Positions 10,597-22,500 are shown, counted from the stretch's first letter. The stretch is DNA of 64,000 nucleotides from Adiantum capillus-veneris (GCA_014529385.2 CM043947.1:126850891-126914890); one strand, 5' to 3'. Notes: generated by a model from the letters alone, not told the origin. Translations and numbers: made by a program.

Positions 10597-13500
10597 TCAG
10601 TGTGCCTCTGGTGTGAGATGAGGGGGAGCTCTGCTGTGGGAGTGGCTCTTGCGGCTGTCCCGTGTCTGCTCTGAAGAAGTCTGTGATCCGTCTTTGAGAC
10701 TGGTAGCCTTGCCATTCATCAGGCTATCTCTATGTCTGCGTAGCTCGAGCAAGAACAAACCCAGGCATCTCTGATCTTCATATCCCATGATTCTTGAGAC
10801 TGGTCCAAAACCCTCTCTGAACAAGCAATGGAAGCGGCCTCGTATCTCGTAGTAGACGGGGCAGCGGCATGTATAATGCAGCTCTGTCTCAGGTTCTATG
10901 TCACACAAGGGGCATGTCCTGGCCTCTGCTGGTACTCCGCTGTATCTCCCAGTCTCAATCCGCAGCTGGTGAGAAGATGTGCGTAACTGGCCAATAGCAC
11001 ATTGTATCCCATGAGACAAGTGGGTATCCATGTATCTGGGTCTCGTCACAAAACCATCTTCCGTAAGTTGGAGAAGGTGGTCTCTGTAGAAAGCCATCTT
11101 CGTGCCCAATTCCTGTACTGGTTGTATCCATGTCCTCCTGGTGTCTAGCTGGGTCAGGTCTTGGCGGATGAGCTTGGTGATCTCTGACTGTGTAAGAGTG
11201 AGAGATGGTGCATCCAATGAGTACTGGAATGGTGGCAGCCTGTCTATGTTGAACCCATGCGCCTGAAACCATGATGTCATCTCTTCATACCAGCATGTTG
11301 TATCTCCTTGTATGGCTAACTGTCGAGAGGACTCAAGTGCTATGCGAGCATATCTGTCTCTAGGAAGTTCCCATGTGCGGTTTATGAAGGAGACTGATCT
11401 GGTGAGCGCCTCCACCACTAGTGGGGGGGCTGCTAGCTCTGCTCGGATAATGGCCCGTGGTACTGATACCTTGGCTCTAATGAGCCACGAGATCATAGAG
11501 ACGAGAGGTTTCTCCATGTTACCCCATCCATCTGTGCGACCCGGCCTCCCGCGGTGATCCAATGAAGGTCCCCATATCTCAGCTCCATAGAGCAATGCTG
11601 AAGCCACCAAAGTGTCAAAGAGCCAGAGCTTCGTCCGGGGCTCTTGAAACTGAACCCGTGAACACATCTTCTCCAATCTACCCAATGTTGCGTGGGCTCT
11701 AGTGAGTCTGGTCTCTGTTGCTCTTCTGAGTGAGAATGCAAGTCCGCTAAAAACCACTCCAAGGTAAGTGTAAGCATCTGTGTACTCCTCAGTCTCCTTG
11801 CCCTATGTGAATGTAGGTGTTGAGCTCCTGATCCACTGTGGGGTGGTATTAAACACCATAACCTTGGTTTTACCAAGGTTGACAGACAAACCACTTTCGT
11901 GGGCAAACGTATGCAAAGCATCCAATTGACGTTGCATTCCCTCTGGGGATTCGGAGATCAACACTATATCATCAGCATATAACAAAAGTGGAATCCATGT
12001 CCCTGCCAACTGTGCACCTCTATCCCCATCGCTCTCAATGTAGTCAAAAACCTCATCCACATACATACCGAAAAGAGTAGGAGAGAGCGGGCAGCCTTGC
12101 TTCACCCCAATAGTGGAGTGAACCGGTGTAGAAAGTCCCTTCGGGGTGCGTACATGCCCTACTACTGATTTGTACAATGTCGTGATCCCCCAAATGAGCT
12201 CTGTGGGTACTCCCATTTCCTGTAATCTGGGCATCAATCTAGCTCTGGGTACTGTGTCAAAAGCTTTGCGGAAGTCCACAAAGCTACAATAGATCCGTCT
12301 CCCATGAGATCTGCCTTCCTCGATGATGGCCCTGAGTGTCAAGATATAGTCAAGAGTAGAGAAGCCTCTCCTAAACCCTGCCTGCACCGTTGCACACATT
12401 CCTTCCCTCTCTGCCCATCTACTCAGCTGTTGCTCAAGAATGGATGCATACAACCGTGCCAGTGTGTGCCCAATCATGATAGTGCGATAATTCCTAGGCT
12501 CCATGGGGTCTCCTAACTTGAAGATAGGTACGATCGTAGATAGGCTCCAAGTGTCCGGTAGGCCCTCACACATGGCACGGTTAAACATAACTGCTAGAAG
12601 CTCTGCTAGTAGGTCTTTGGCATGCATAAAATGCTCAGCGACTAAGCCATCATGATCATATGCTCTCCCAGTCCTCATCCTGTCATCAATAGCTTTCTTC
12701 ACCATCTCAGCGGTGAAAAAAACACGTGTGTGGGCATGGATCGGGGGGGTTGGGGAGGGGCGGCTGTCCAGGTACTGTGTACAAAGATGATGCGTACTGA
12801 CCCCAGGTCTCTGTGGAGGAAATAGGAGGGGGGGGGGGGGGGACTGCTCATGAAAGAGCCGCCACGCCTCACGTGAGTCCTGACTCAAGAATAGCCGATA
12901 TAGATCCTGCTCGAGTCGGGCCAAAAAAGCCCTCTTCTTCCGCCGTACCAGGCGTCGGAAGTCAATCTGTGAGTGACGTCCCCCAAAAGCACCTCCCTCT
13001 GAAGTCTGGCTCTAGTCTGGCGGCACTCCTCATCGTACCAGCTGTTCTGAGGCATGCTCCCTGATCGGCAGCTCTGCTCAGGCTGGGTGTGTGGGTATGC
13101 TTCTGCTACTGCATCATGTAATGTCTGTGTCAGTATAGTAGTTAGCTCCTCCAAAGGTCGCCCCGGGTCCTCAATGCATAGGCGTCTGTAGATCCCGTCC
13201 ATGTATACAGAATCCGTCTCCCGTGTGAATGTGTAGCGAGTAGGGGCTGCTACCCGTGGCTTGTGTGCTACACTGAACTGGAAGGAGATGGTCATCGACA
13301 CCAGAGCATGATCAACTGCCACCCCGACCGGTCTGGGCCCAACTGTGAGATCCTGGATACTAGAGATGAGATTCGGCTGTGCCATGACATAGTCCACTGT
13401 GCTGGCTCCATGTCTGTGTGGGAAGCATGTAAAACCTCCCGCAGCAGGAAATCTCTGTAGGCCGTTCAATATGACCAATCCATGTGCGGTGCCCATGTCT

Positions 13501-14101
13501 ATCAGGTGTCGCCCATACTTAGTATATTCCACATCGTGTGATAGTCTGGACAGGCCCGTCTCTACAACAACTAGCTCTCTTAGCATCTCCTCTTAAGTAT
13601 CATAAAACACTGCCTGGTGATGGGCAGTCCTAGCATTGAAGTTCCCTAGGATGATAATGTCACCATCCCTAGAGAACTCCCATATGTCATCATCCAAAAT
13701 AGAGAAAGGGGATTGTCCTCTGGGTGATGCATAAACTGATGTACTCGGGGGAAAGTAGCAAATAGCTAGGTAGAGATATCTGCTTGTCTTTGCTTTCAAT
13801 CTCACCCACATGTACCTAGCCTGCTCATCCCTGCGGGCTATATGTATCAGTGGTTGCAGATCCTCTCTAAATAACAATGCCACTCCCCCCGAGCCCCGCC
13901 CTCTGTGCTCTGAGCGTGCCTCCTGTCTGTAAGCTGTCTCCCACCTGTATCCACTGATGTGAGGCATGGATTGCCCAGGGGCCTGGTGTGTCTCAGAGTA
14001 AAAGATGATGTCTCCTCCAGTAAAGCTATCCTCAAAAGCACCCACATCAAGACGCATAGATCCATTACAGTTCTAGGCAACCACTTTGAGTGTGGTCCCA
14101 T
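10597..14101 (-). pseudogene. M3 ORF2: APE endonuclease, reverse transcriptase, Cys/His C-terminus
   Basis: Target-primed reverse transcription enzyme. Endonuclease (about 14090-13040): the Trp of the WNCNG motif is a TAG stop near 14078, and LGNFNAR at about 13645 has Asn where the sister copy at 17320 has the catalytic Asp (LGDFNAR). STVDYVMAQ and VDHALVSM follow. An in-frame stop lies at about 13593 (YDT*EEML). A frameshift near 12950 leads into the RT (12924-11803): NYRTIMIGHTLARLYASIL, VDFRKAFDTVPRARL, GVKQGCPLSPTLFGMYVDE, LLYADDIVLIS with the Asp pair intact. A TAT-to-TAG change at 11803 stops this frame, which then continues in the same phase to 10597. It ends with a knuckle, CPLCDIEPETELHYTCRCP. 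Confidence 0.85.
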
Positions 14102-14114
14102 AAGTCTCGCACCG

Positions 14115-15005
14115 TCATGTGGAGCGTCGCTCTAGTATTACCACTTTTCCATCTCGGTAAAAGGCAATCTTGCCTTTTCCCCTTGCCGCTCTAATCTCCG
14201 GCATTACTTCCTGCATATGAGCGATCTGCGAGAGGGTGAGATCATCCCCGAGAAAGATGCCAATCTCTTTAAGAGTTGGTCTTTTCTTCAAGGACTTCTT
14301 CGCTTCCATGGAGGGAAAACGGAGGACGAGTGCTCTTTCTTTTGAGGTTTCTCCACTGCTTCCATTTTTCTTTATGTTGCCCACTCTCCATGCCCTTGTG
14401 TGCGTCGGCTCATGAACCCCCATCAAGGCTGTGAGTTCTTTTACTTCTTCGTCCACGTTGCCTTTGTCTTTAAGACCACAAATTCTCACATGTAAAGCGC
14501 GCACCCGTCTTCTTTGCTCCTCCTCTAGTGTTTGATTAATGATAGTGGGTGTGGACGTGGGCGTTATCTCCTTGCCTTTTCCTTTCTTGGCCACCTTGAT
14601 CCATTTCTCGGCTTCTTCCGCCTTCTGTTGAGTTTTGGTAAGAACATCCACCCAAGAAGTCGTCATTTCTTTGTGTTGCTCTTCTCCCTCTTTGATGGCT
14701 CGTACTTGCTCCTTGATCGTGTTGATTTCTTCGATTACTGAGGGTTGCAGTTCGCCCTCTTCCAGTGTGTTTCTTGATCGTGCTTCGGCGAGATCTTTCT
14801 TGAGTGACGCAATCTCTTCATCTTGAGTCGTCACTCGGTCTTCCAGCGTACTTATCTTGCTCTCTTGGATCAGCACGCGTCCTTCGAGCATGTTTATTGT
14901 GCCCAAGAGATTGCGGTTCATCTTGGTAATGGTCTCCGTCATTTCCTCTTTGCACTTTTGAATGGCATCCTCTAGGGGGTCGGCTTTATCGTTTAGCTTC
15001 CTCAT
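14115..15005 (-). CDS. M3 ORF1: coiled-coil / RRM-like / C-terminal domain protein (intact)
   Basis: 296-residue open frame starting MRKLNDKADPLEDAIQ and ending 14 bases before the ORF2 region. Residues about 15-150 are Glu/Lys/Gln-rich with heptads, a predicted coiled coil for trimer formation. About 165-225 holds RRRVRALHVRICGLKDKGN...ALMGVHEPTHTRAWRVG, with RRM-like spacing. About 230-296 (LVLRFPSMEAKKSLKKRP, IGIFLGDDLTLSQIAHMQEV, GKIAFYRDGKVVIL) resembles the C-terminal domain of animal L1 ORF1p. There is no zinc knuckle. This layout is typical of metazoan and some algal L1-like elements, while most plant L1 ORF1s are DUF4283 plus CCHC, as in family P here. A profile comparison would be needed for proof. 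Confidence 0.8.
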   Translation of the reverse strand: MRKLNDKADPLEDAIQKCKEEMTETITKMNRNLLGTINMLEGRVLIQESKISTLEDRVTTQDEEIASLKKDLAEARSRNTLEEGELQPSVIEEINTIKEQVRAIKEGEEQHKEMTTSWVDVLTKTQQKAEEAEKWIKVAKKGKGKEITPTSTPTIINQTLEEEQRRRVRALHVRICGLKDKGNVDEEVKELTALMGVHEPTHTRAWRVGNIKKNGSSGETSKERALVLRFPSMEAKKSLKKRPTLKEIGIFLGDDLTLSQIAHMQEVMPEIRAARGKGKIAFYRDGKVVILERRST

Positions 15006-15131
15006 GCTTGATCGCCGTCCGCAAGGGAGTCACTAAACGTACGTGTGTACCCACACTAGGAGCGGGCGTGGTAGCTGGAGGAGTGGGGGAGCGTGAGGAG
15101 GTATGGCAAGGGAGGGGCAACGATAGAGTAC

Positions 15132-15135
<4 letters not shown>

Positions 15136-15167
<32 letters not shown>

Positions 15168-15198
15168 GAGGGGGGGCGCCGGGGGGGGGGGGGGGGAA
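15136..15198. repeat. (GA)n tract followed by a poly-G tract at the 5' end of M3
   Basis: Alternating GA to about 15164, then G-rich sequence (GGGGAGGGGGGGCGCC and a long G run) to 15198. The GA part directly follows the inferred 5' end of M3 and mirrors the GA tract at its 3' end. Confidence 0.9.
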
Positions 15199-15324
15199 TA
15201 TGGCAAACTTAATTAGTTTACCTTAAGGCTTAAAATTTCTTTAAACTTGAACGCAAAAAGAATGGTCTTAAGGCTTCTTAAACTTAAAATTTATCTCAAG
15301 GAACCTGACCCTGGCTTTGTTTGC

Positions 15325-17681
15325 GGTTCCTGAAACTGAACCTGCGAACACATCCTCTCCAATCTTCCCAAGGCTGCATAGGCTCTAGTTAGTCTAGTCT
15401 CTGATGCTCTTCTCAGTGAAAACACCGGTCCACTGAAGACTACCCCAAGATAGGTGTATGCATCTGTGTACTACACAATCTCCCGGTCATACGTAAATGT
15501 GGGTGTGGATCTCCAGTGGTGTTGAACACCATAACCTTGGTTTTCATAAGGTTGACAGACAATCCACTGTCTCGAGTAAATGTGTGCAAAGCATCTAAAT
15601 GACACTGCGTCCCCTCTGGAGAGTCAGAAATCAACACAATATTATCAGCATATAGTAACAAAGGAATCTATGTCCCTGCTAGCTAAGCCCCTCTGTCTCC
15701 CTGTTGTTCTACATAGTCTAAAAACTCATCCACATACATCCCAAAAAGAGTCGGAGATAGGGGGCATCGCTGCTTCACTTCAATAATGGAGTGGACCATG
15801 TCAGACATTCCCTCAGTAGTGCGTACTCGCCCCATCACTGTCCTGTATAAAGCTAAAATACCCCATATCAGCTCTATAGGCACATCTGTGTCGTGTAGTC
15901 TGCGTATAAGTCTGTCTCTCGGCACTGTGTCAAAAGCTTTGCGGAAATCCACAAAGCTACAATAGATCCTCTTGCCATGGTGTCTACCCTCCTCAATAAT
16001 AGCTCTGAGTGTCAGAATCTGGTCAAGAGTGGAGAAACCTCTCCTGAATCCTACCTGCCCTGGTGCTCGCATGCCCTCTCACTCTGCCCATCTACTCATC
16101 TCCTGCTCAAGTACGGATGCATACAGCCTAGCCAATGTGTGAACAACCATGATGGTGCGATGATTCCCGGGAATCATGGGATCTCGTGACTTGAAAATAG
16201 GCACAATTGTAGACATACTCCAAGTCTTAGGAAAGCCTTCATACATGGCTCAATTAAACATCATAGCAAGAAGCTCTGAAAGCATATCTCTGGCATGGAT
16301 AAGGTGCTCTGCTACCAAACCATCATGATCATGTGCTCTCCTTGTCTTCATCTTGTCAATGGCTTTCCTTACCCTCTCGGCAATAGAGAAAGTACATGTC
16401 TCAGGGCATGTCTCTAGTGGGTTCGACAAAGGTGGCTGCCCTGATGCTGTGTAGAGAGATGTGGCATATTCCCCCCATGTCTCTATGGAGGTGACGGCTG
16501 GTGGTGGTGAATGCCCATGGAATAGCCTCCATGCTTCACCCGAGTCTTGACTCATAAATAGCTGATACAGATCCCGCTCTAGCTGAGATAGATAAGCCCT
16601 TTTCTTTCGTCGCACTAGGCGGCAAAAGATAATCCGTGACTGTCTATGTGTGGTAATACCCATGAGCACTTCCCTATGTAATTTGATCCTCGTCTCTCTA
16701 CACTTCTCATCATACCAATTGTTCTAGGGTATGCTCCCAGATCGTCTCCGTGTAGGTTGGCTTTGGGGGTATGCCTCTGATGCTGCAGCATGGAGCGTCT
16801 TTGTCAATATCTGAGTGAGTTCATCTAGTGGCCGTCCCGGCTCCTGAGTGCATAGCTGCCTGTGTATCTCATCCATATACACAGAATCCACCTCCCTCAC
16901 GAAGATATACCGAGTGTGTGTGGGGACCTCTCCTAATGGGATTTTGTTGAACTGAAACGTAAGAGTGAAAGACAAGATAGCATGATCAATTGCTACTTCA
17001 ACTGGCTTGGTGCCCACCATGAAATCCTGAAAGAATGGAAGACCTGGTTGGGTCATAACATAATCCACTGTACTAGCACCTTGTCGATGTGGAAAGCATG
17101 TAAAACCTCCAGCTGTAGAAAATATCTGTAGGCCATTCAAAATGGCCAATCCATGTGCAGTTCCCAACTTCCCATATCTATCAAGTATTTGCCGTACTCA
17201 GTGTACTCTTCATCCTGTGATAGTCTGAATAGGCCCATCTTTGTAACGTCCAGCTCCCTAAGCATCCTCGGAAGTATCATAGAATACTGTCTGGTGATGG
17301 GCAATCCTAGCATTGAAGTCCCCTAGTATGATAATGTCACCATCCTTGGAGAACTCCCATATGTCATTATCCAAAATAGCAAAGGGGGACTGTCCTCTAG
17401 GTGATGCATATACTGACGTACCAGGAGGAAAATAACAAATGGCAATGTAGAGGTATCTGCCTGTCTCTGCCCTTAGCCTCACCCACATGTACCTAGCCTG
17501 CTCATCCCTGCCTGCTCATCCCTGTGCGCTATATATATCAATGGTTGCAACTCCTCCCTGGATAAAACTGCCACTCCCCCTGAGCCCCATCCTCCATGTT
17601 CTGATCTGGTCTCTTGTCTGCAAGCTATCTCCCATCTATATCCGCTCACATGTGGCATGGACTGCCCAGGGGCTTGATGTG
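15325..17681 (-). mobile_element. LINE family M copy 4 (M4), truncated at both ends
   Basis: Minus-strand fragment holding most of ORF2. Endonuclease at about 17680-17040 (GYRWEIACRQETRSEHGG, then ILGDFNARIAHHQ with the catalytic Asp kept, STVDYVMTQ, IDHAILSF). RT at about 16670-15440 (FRRGFSTLDQILTLRAIIEEG, VDFRKAFDTVPRDRL, VKQRCPLSPTLFGMYVDE, LLYADNIVLIS with the second catalytic Asp changed to Asn). Stops and frameshifts divide it. It starts inside the endonuclease at the 17681 junction with M5 and ends just after the RT at about 15325. No GA tract is present at either end, which suggests deletion-mediated joining rather than a fresh insertion. Confidence 0.75.
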
Positions 17682-18359
17682 TCCTGTCTGGAAGACTCAA
17701 GGGCCAGTTTAGCATATTTGTCTCTAGTAGTATCCTACAAGCTGTGCACAAAGGAGACTGATCTGGTAAGCGCCTCAATCTCCATAGGAGGGGCAGCTAG
17801 CTCTGCTCGAATGATAGAGTGGGATATAGAGGCCTTGGCTCTGATCAGTCGAGAGATCATAGATACCAAGGGCCTCTCCATACATCTCCAACCATCTTGG
17901 CCTACAGAAGGTCCCCATATCTGCACCGCATTCAACATAGCTGAGGCTACTAAAGTATCAAAGAGCCATAACTTTGTCCAAGGTTCCTGGAACTGAACCT
18001 GCGAACACATCCTCTCCAAGCCTTTCAAGGCCGCATAAGCTCTAGTCAGTCTAGTCTCTGCTACTCTCCCCAAAGAAAACCTTGGCCTAATGAACAACCC
18101 CAAGGTAAGTGAATGCATCTGTATACTCTACAATATCCTGACCATATGTGAAAGTCGGTGCTGATCTCCTGATCCACTGTGGTGTGGTGTTAAACACCAT
18201 AACCTTGGCTTTACCAAGGTTTATAGACAATCCACTATCCTCTGCAAAACTGTGTAATGCATCCAACTGTCGTTGCATATCCTCTGGTGAGTCAGAGATC
18301 AACACAATAACATCAGCATATAACAACAATGGGATCCATGTCCCTGCCAGTTGGGCACC
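17682..18359 (-). pseudogene. LINE family M copy 5 (M5), 3' half of a LINE split by element C
   Basis: Encodes the RT end (GTWIPLLLYADVIVLISDS, catalytic Asp to Val) and the post-RT region (ETRLTRAYAALKGLERMCSQVQFQ). It stops at 18359 in the middle of the GDRGAQLAGTWIP segment, exactly where the LTR begins. The missing upstream part of the same sentence, ending GDRA, is found at 44157 on the far side of element C. The 5 bases GCACC at 18355-18359 reappear as GCAGC at 44157-44161. The low-coordinate end joins M4 at about 17682. Confidence 0.85.
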
Positions 18360-18926
18360 TGTAGCGCGGATAGTGTGTCGTGCTCTCTACAGTGGGTGCT
18401 CCTCAGTGCAATGTGCGTGACATCTCACTCAAAACAGAATAAAAACACAGGAAACAATAGATAACAGCAAATCAACATAGAGACACAGCAGCAGACCAGA
18501 ACATATGGACTCGACTATCTCAGGGGAATCGATATAGAGTCTGGCGTGGTAGCACACTCAGAATTCACGGTATAATGGGGGTGTCGAGGCTCAAATGTGC
18601 AGGGATGGTGCAGACGTGCTGTGTGTATAGACTCGCTACTCTAGACGACGACGCTGGACCATATATGAAGAAGATGATAATGATGACCCAACAGCTACTA
18701 CTCATATCTCACCATAAAGAGCCACCAACGGCTCATAAATGTTAGCCATCTAAGTCTATCTTCAAACCGAGTGGTGGTGGTGACCTGGCCACGATGTACA
18801 CTAAACCACCGTCCCTATCCTTGCCACGTGTCATTGCCCAACCCAGAGAGTCCGTCTAGTGTGAATCAGGCCAGACCAATTGTACTAACTGTGTGTCCTA
18901 TGAAAGTGACACTGTAGCCTGCTATA
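18360..18926 (-). repeat. Element C 3' LTR
   Basis: 567 bp. In + orientation it runs from TGTAGCGCGGATAGTGTG to ACTGTAGCCTGCTATA. It is closely similar over its length to 43579-44156 and, in reverse orientation, to 46880-47450. Shared blocks include GGGGGTGTCGAGGCTCA, ACCATATATGAAGAAGATG and GAGTGGTGGTGGTGACCTGG. Confidence 0.9.
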
Positions 18927-19385
18927 GGTTGCCCTCCACAAGACTGCTCACCGTCTCGGTGAGAGGAATACATAGACTAGAGAGAACAGTGGAACACCAA
19001 GAAAACGCAGTAGACTTTCGAGGAGAAAGAAAGGTGTCATGGCTCTTTTGGGTGGTTGCTGGAGCGGTTCCTTCGCTCACCTTCTTTCAGGCCACTTCGC
19101 TCTCGTCGTCGTCAAGAAAGCTCAGCCTCTCTCCGAACAAATGTCAATCTTTAGTGCTGGGGTCGCAACAATTGTTTTCTTTAAGTGATTTCTCAAACCT
19201 GACTAATATCAAAGCTTCACCTAAGAGGAACAAGTCTGGGGCCTTGCTCGGACCCAAATAAACATAACAGTTTTGATGTTTCCAAGGTTAGGAAGCTTTC
19301 TGGTTGGACAGATGAGCTGCTTGCCAAATCCAGTCAAACCAGAAGATTTACTTGCCATGCTTTACTGGACAGTATTGTTGATTCT
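18927..19385 (+). pseudogene. Host-like gene fragment H1, left part
   Basis: Sequence unlike any element in the window, sitting just inside the element C LTR on the opposite strand to its gag. Two frames look coding. One (to 19261) ends in a Ser/Leu/Arg-rich transit-peptide-like run (SSSRKLSLSPNKCQSLVLGS). After a frame change, the other gives VRKLSGWTDELLAKSSQTRR and runs through ALLDSIVDS into the LINE P1 insertion. It continues at 26001 as SIVDSNSGVKLQPEKKSLF. I do not recognise the protein. A plastid-targeted product is a guess from composition. Confidence 0.4.
19370..19385. repeat. LINE P1 target-site duplication, left copy
   Basis: CAGTATTGTTGATTCT, directly before the 12-T run that is the poly(A) tail of the minus-strand LINE P1. 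The partner is at 26001-26016 (CAGTATTGTGGATTCT, one mismatch). Confidence 0.9.
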
Positions 19386-19526
19386 TTTTTTTTTTTCAAG
19401 AAAAAGATCCTTCTATTAGTTAATGACGCTGCCCATAGGGCTACAACCACCTCTACAAGAGAGGGCTACAACAACCATGATGGGGCTCTCCCAATGGAAA
19501 AACAGCATATGTACAATGAGGCTAAA

Positions 19527-22500
19527 TCAAGAGATGGGAGGAGGGAAAAGCCACGCAGGTGGTCGGTAGTGCCATCGAAAGACACCCTGGGCCATGGTGT
19601 AGAAAGGCCCAGGACGCCAGAGTCGAAGGAAAGCCTCTCTGCGCTCCCGCATGCGGTCGGAGCTGCCCTGTAGTCTCTTGAGCTGTCCTCTGAGAGTGCG
19701 GATCAGCTCTAGCCAAAGATCGCGAACAGTCTCTGCTGGTGGCACAGGGCGATCCTCAAAGATGCGGAAGGAACAGGCCTGCCAGATGAACCAGAGTGTC
19801 AGGCCACTGATGAGCTCCCAACACTCCTTTCTCTCATCGCACCACTCCTATGGAGTAAGCTCTGTGGCAGACTGGAGTGTAGGTCGTCCCCCTTGCATCA
19901 CTATCATCCTGCTTGTGGAAGATAGCTCAAATTGAAGTGCCGGGCCCGTGAGGGTGGACCAAGCCGCTGCTCCCCAAGTGTACTGTCGAGCCGTGGAGAG
20001 AGCAGGCATCAGCCGAAGAACACGAAGCCACACCTAGTGTGCCAAAGGACAGTCCCAAAGACAATGACGCTGACTCTCCACGAGATGGTCACAAGCTGCA
20101 CATGCGGCCGAGAGACCACTATGCACTAGCCAGCTCCCAACTGCTGTAGCTCTGCGTGTGAAACAAGGTGACTCGCCTCAGCTGTCTGGAGTCCCACAAC
20201 CTCCCAAAAGGCTGCCAAGAACTCAGCTGTGAGACCCTCCTCCTCCCAAGCGGTGTTGCAGCGGGGCGAGCCTCTCTCTGTGCTGCTAGTATGTGACGTC
20301 CCAGTCGAACAATGTACTGAAAGAACGGGACACCTGGGTGGTCTGTAGAAGAGAGAGGGTCCCTCCAAAGCCACCCTCCAGGATCCCACTGTACTCGTGC
20401 CAATGGACAACACTCCCAAGCCCACAGTCTCCAGTGTCCAGTCTCAAGAGCTGTTGGGTCAGGATCGATGACACAAGTCCTCCCACAGATGCCCACCACT
20501 CGGATCCTCTAAAAACAGCACTCTGCCACCTGCGGGGCCTCTATTGCAACTCGTTGTAAGCATCCCTCACCCTGTAACTCAAAAAAAAGAGATGGAACAG
20601 TCTCTGAGCAGGCCCGGATTGAGATGAGAACCTCCAGTCGTGTGAAGGCTCCTCTGCAACTGCCTGCAACTCCTCTGACAAGCCTGAAAACTCTAACCAG
20701 TCACCTAAAGAGCGCGCTAGACCCGCTGCCATGGGACCCTAGGAAATGAGGCCGACTATCAACCAAGTGGCCTCTCTGAGTGCTAACCATGGGGTTCCAA
20801 ACAAGGGCCTGTCATAGGCGCTCCTCCGTGCAATTAGGTTGTCGCTGCTCCAGGCCTCGCCGCAAGTGCTCCCAAGATCGAAGCAAACTCAACAGCAAAG
20901 CGGTCCTCCAGTCTCCTGCTCAAACCAACTCTACGCATCTCTGTGAAGATCCATCTGGTCGAAGGTCGCCAGGGGCCTGCAGCCTGAGGCACCCTAGCAC
21001 GAAGCCGCTGTAGCAAGAACTCCTTCTAGGGCTCCTCGCCTGGAAGAAGTCCTCTGACTATGAACTTCCCAAGAAGGGCTCTGCTCTGTTGTGCTGGGTC
21101 AATGATCCCAAGCCCTCCCTGTGAACAAGGAAGAGTGATGACCTGCCAAGCCACTTTGGCTCGGGCTATCTGAGTGTCACGTCCTGACCAAAGGAAGTTC
21201 CTGATCAACCTCTCTACCTGGTTGATATAAGAACTCGAGAAGATCCAGCAAGAAGTAATGTACCACATAGTCGCCAACAACACCTGGTTGGCCACTACGA
21301 CTCTGCCAGCCAAAGAAAGTTGGCTGAGCTCCAGTGTAACAACTTCCTCCTGATAGACAGGAGGAGGGGAGCAATCTGCTGCTTGGGAGACAAGTCCAGA
21401 CCAACCTGACAGACCACGTACCGAGCTGCAGTCCCTAGGGGAATCCACCTAAAACCCTCACCTGGCATCCAATCGAGCACAGGAGCACTACCAAACGAGA
21501 AAGCCACTGTCTTTCTCCAATTGATCAGTGCGCCAGATGCACAACAGAAGGTCTCAAGAGCCTGCTCACACGTGTGAAGGTTGGCCTCCTGGCCATCCAA
21601 GTACAAGGCTGAGTCGTCAACAAACTCAACGTCCAGTAGCTCATCTCCCCGAATAGGAAGTGCTAAGCCCCGCAAACCAACGCAAACCAACTCCCCGAAT
21701 AGGAAGTGCTAAGCCCCGCAAACCAACGCAAACCAACCTGCTGCGACACCAAGAACCTGCTCATCGCCTCAGCATAGAACAGAAAGAGGAAGGGGGCAAG
21801 AGGGCAGCCCTATCTGACCGAACGTGTGAGCATGAAACGATCGCCTCTACCTCCTGACAAAAGTATCTGACTGTGTGCTCATCTGTACAAAGCTGACACC
21901 CCTCTGATCCAAGCATCTGAGAAGTCCATCCTGCGTGGAGTGCCCTCCAGAAAGTCCCAGTCAACTCTGTCGTAGGCCTTCTCAAAATCGAGAAGAAGAA
22001 TCACCAGATCCTCACCACGAAGTCTCTCTAGGGCAGAAGCCTCCCAAAAAGTAAAGATGTTGTCAAGGATACTACGCTCCTTGACAAAACCAGTCTGGGT
22101 CCCATGTATAAGGCTCTCTAGAAGTGGCTGGATCCTCAAACTCAGAGCCTTGGCAAGAATTTTGTAGGCCGAGTTGAGGATGGTGATGGGACGCCACTGT
22201 CGAATCTCATCCAAGGAGCCACCCTCCTTGGGAATGAGGTAGATCAGACCCTCACTCATGCTGTCAGGCATCTCTCCTGTGTGCAAGATGTCCTGGAAAG
22301 CACTACAGAGTTTAGGGCCAAGCAAGTCCCATTACTCCAAGAAAAAACTGGGAGTCAAGCCATCCTCACCTGGACAGCTGTACTAAGAGCCGTGTGCAAC
22401 TCCTCAAGCTGAAGTGGAAGCTCAAGTCTCTGGCGCATCTCCTCAATCACAAGGCAAGGCATCTGTGCCCACACCTGCTCCCTGCATGCATCTTGACTCT

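Larger units (their letters stand above)
10000..15135 (-). mobile_element. LINE family M copy 3 (M3), near full length
   Basis: Minus-strand LINE of about 5.1 kb bounded by GA tracts on both sides (9931-9999 and 15136-15164). Order in element sense: a 5' UTR of about 130 bases, ORF1 (15005-14115), ORF2 (about 14101-10597), and a 3' UTR of about 600 bases ending ACATTTCATTT and then the CT tract. The 3' UTR has no poly(A). I count only four truncating lesions plus one active-site change in ORF2, so this is the best-preserved member of the family in the window. Confidence 0.85.
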
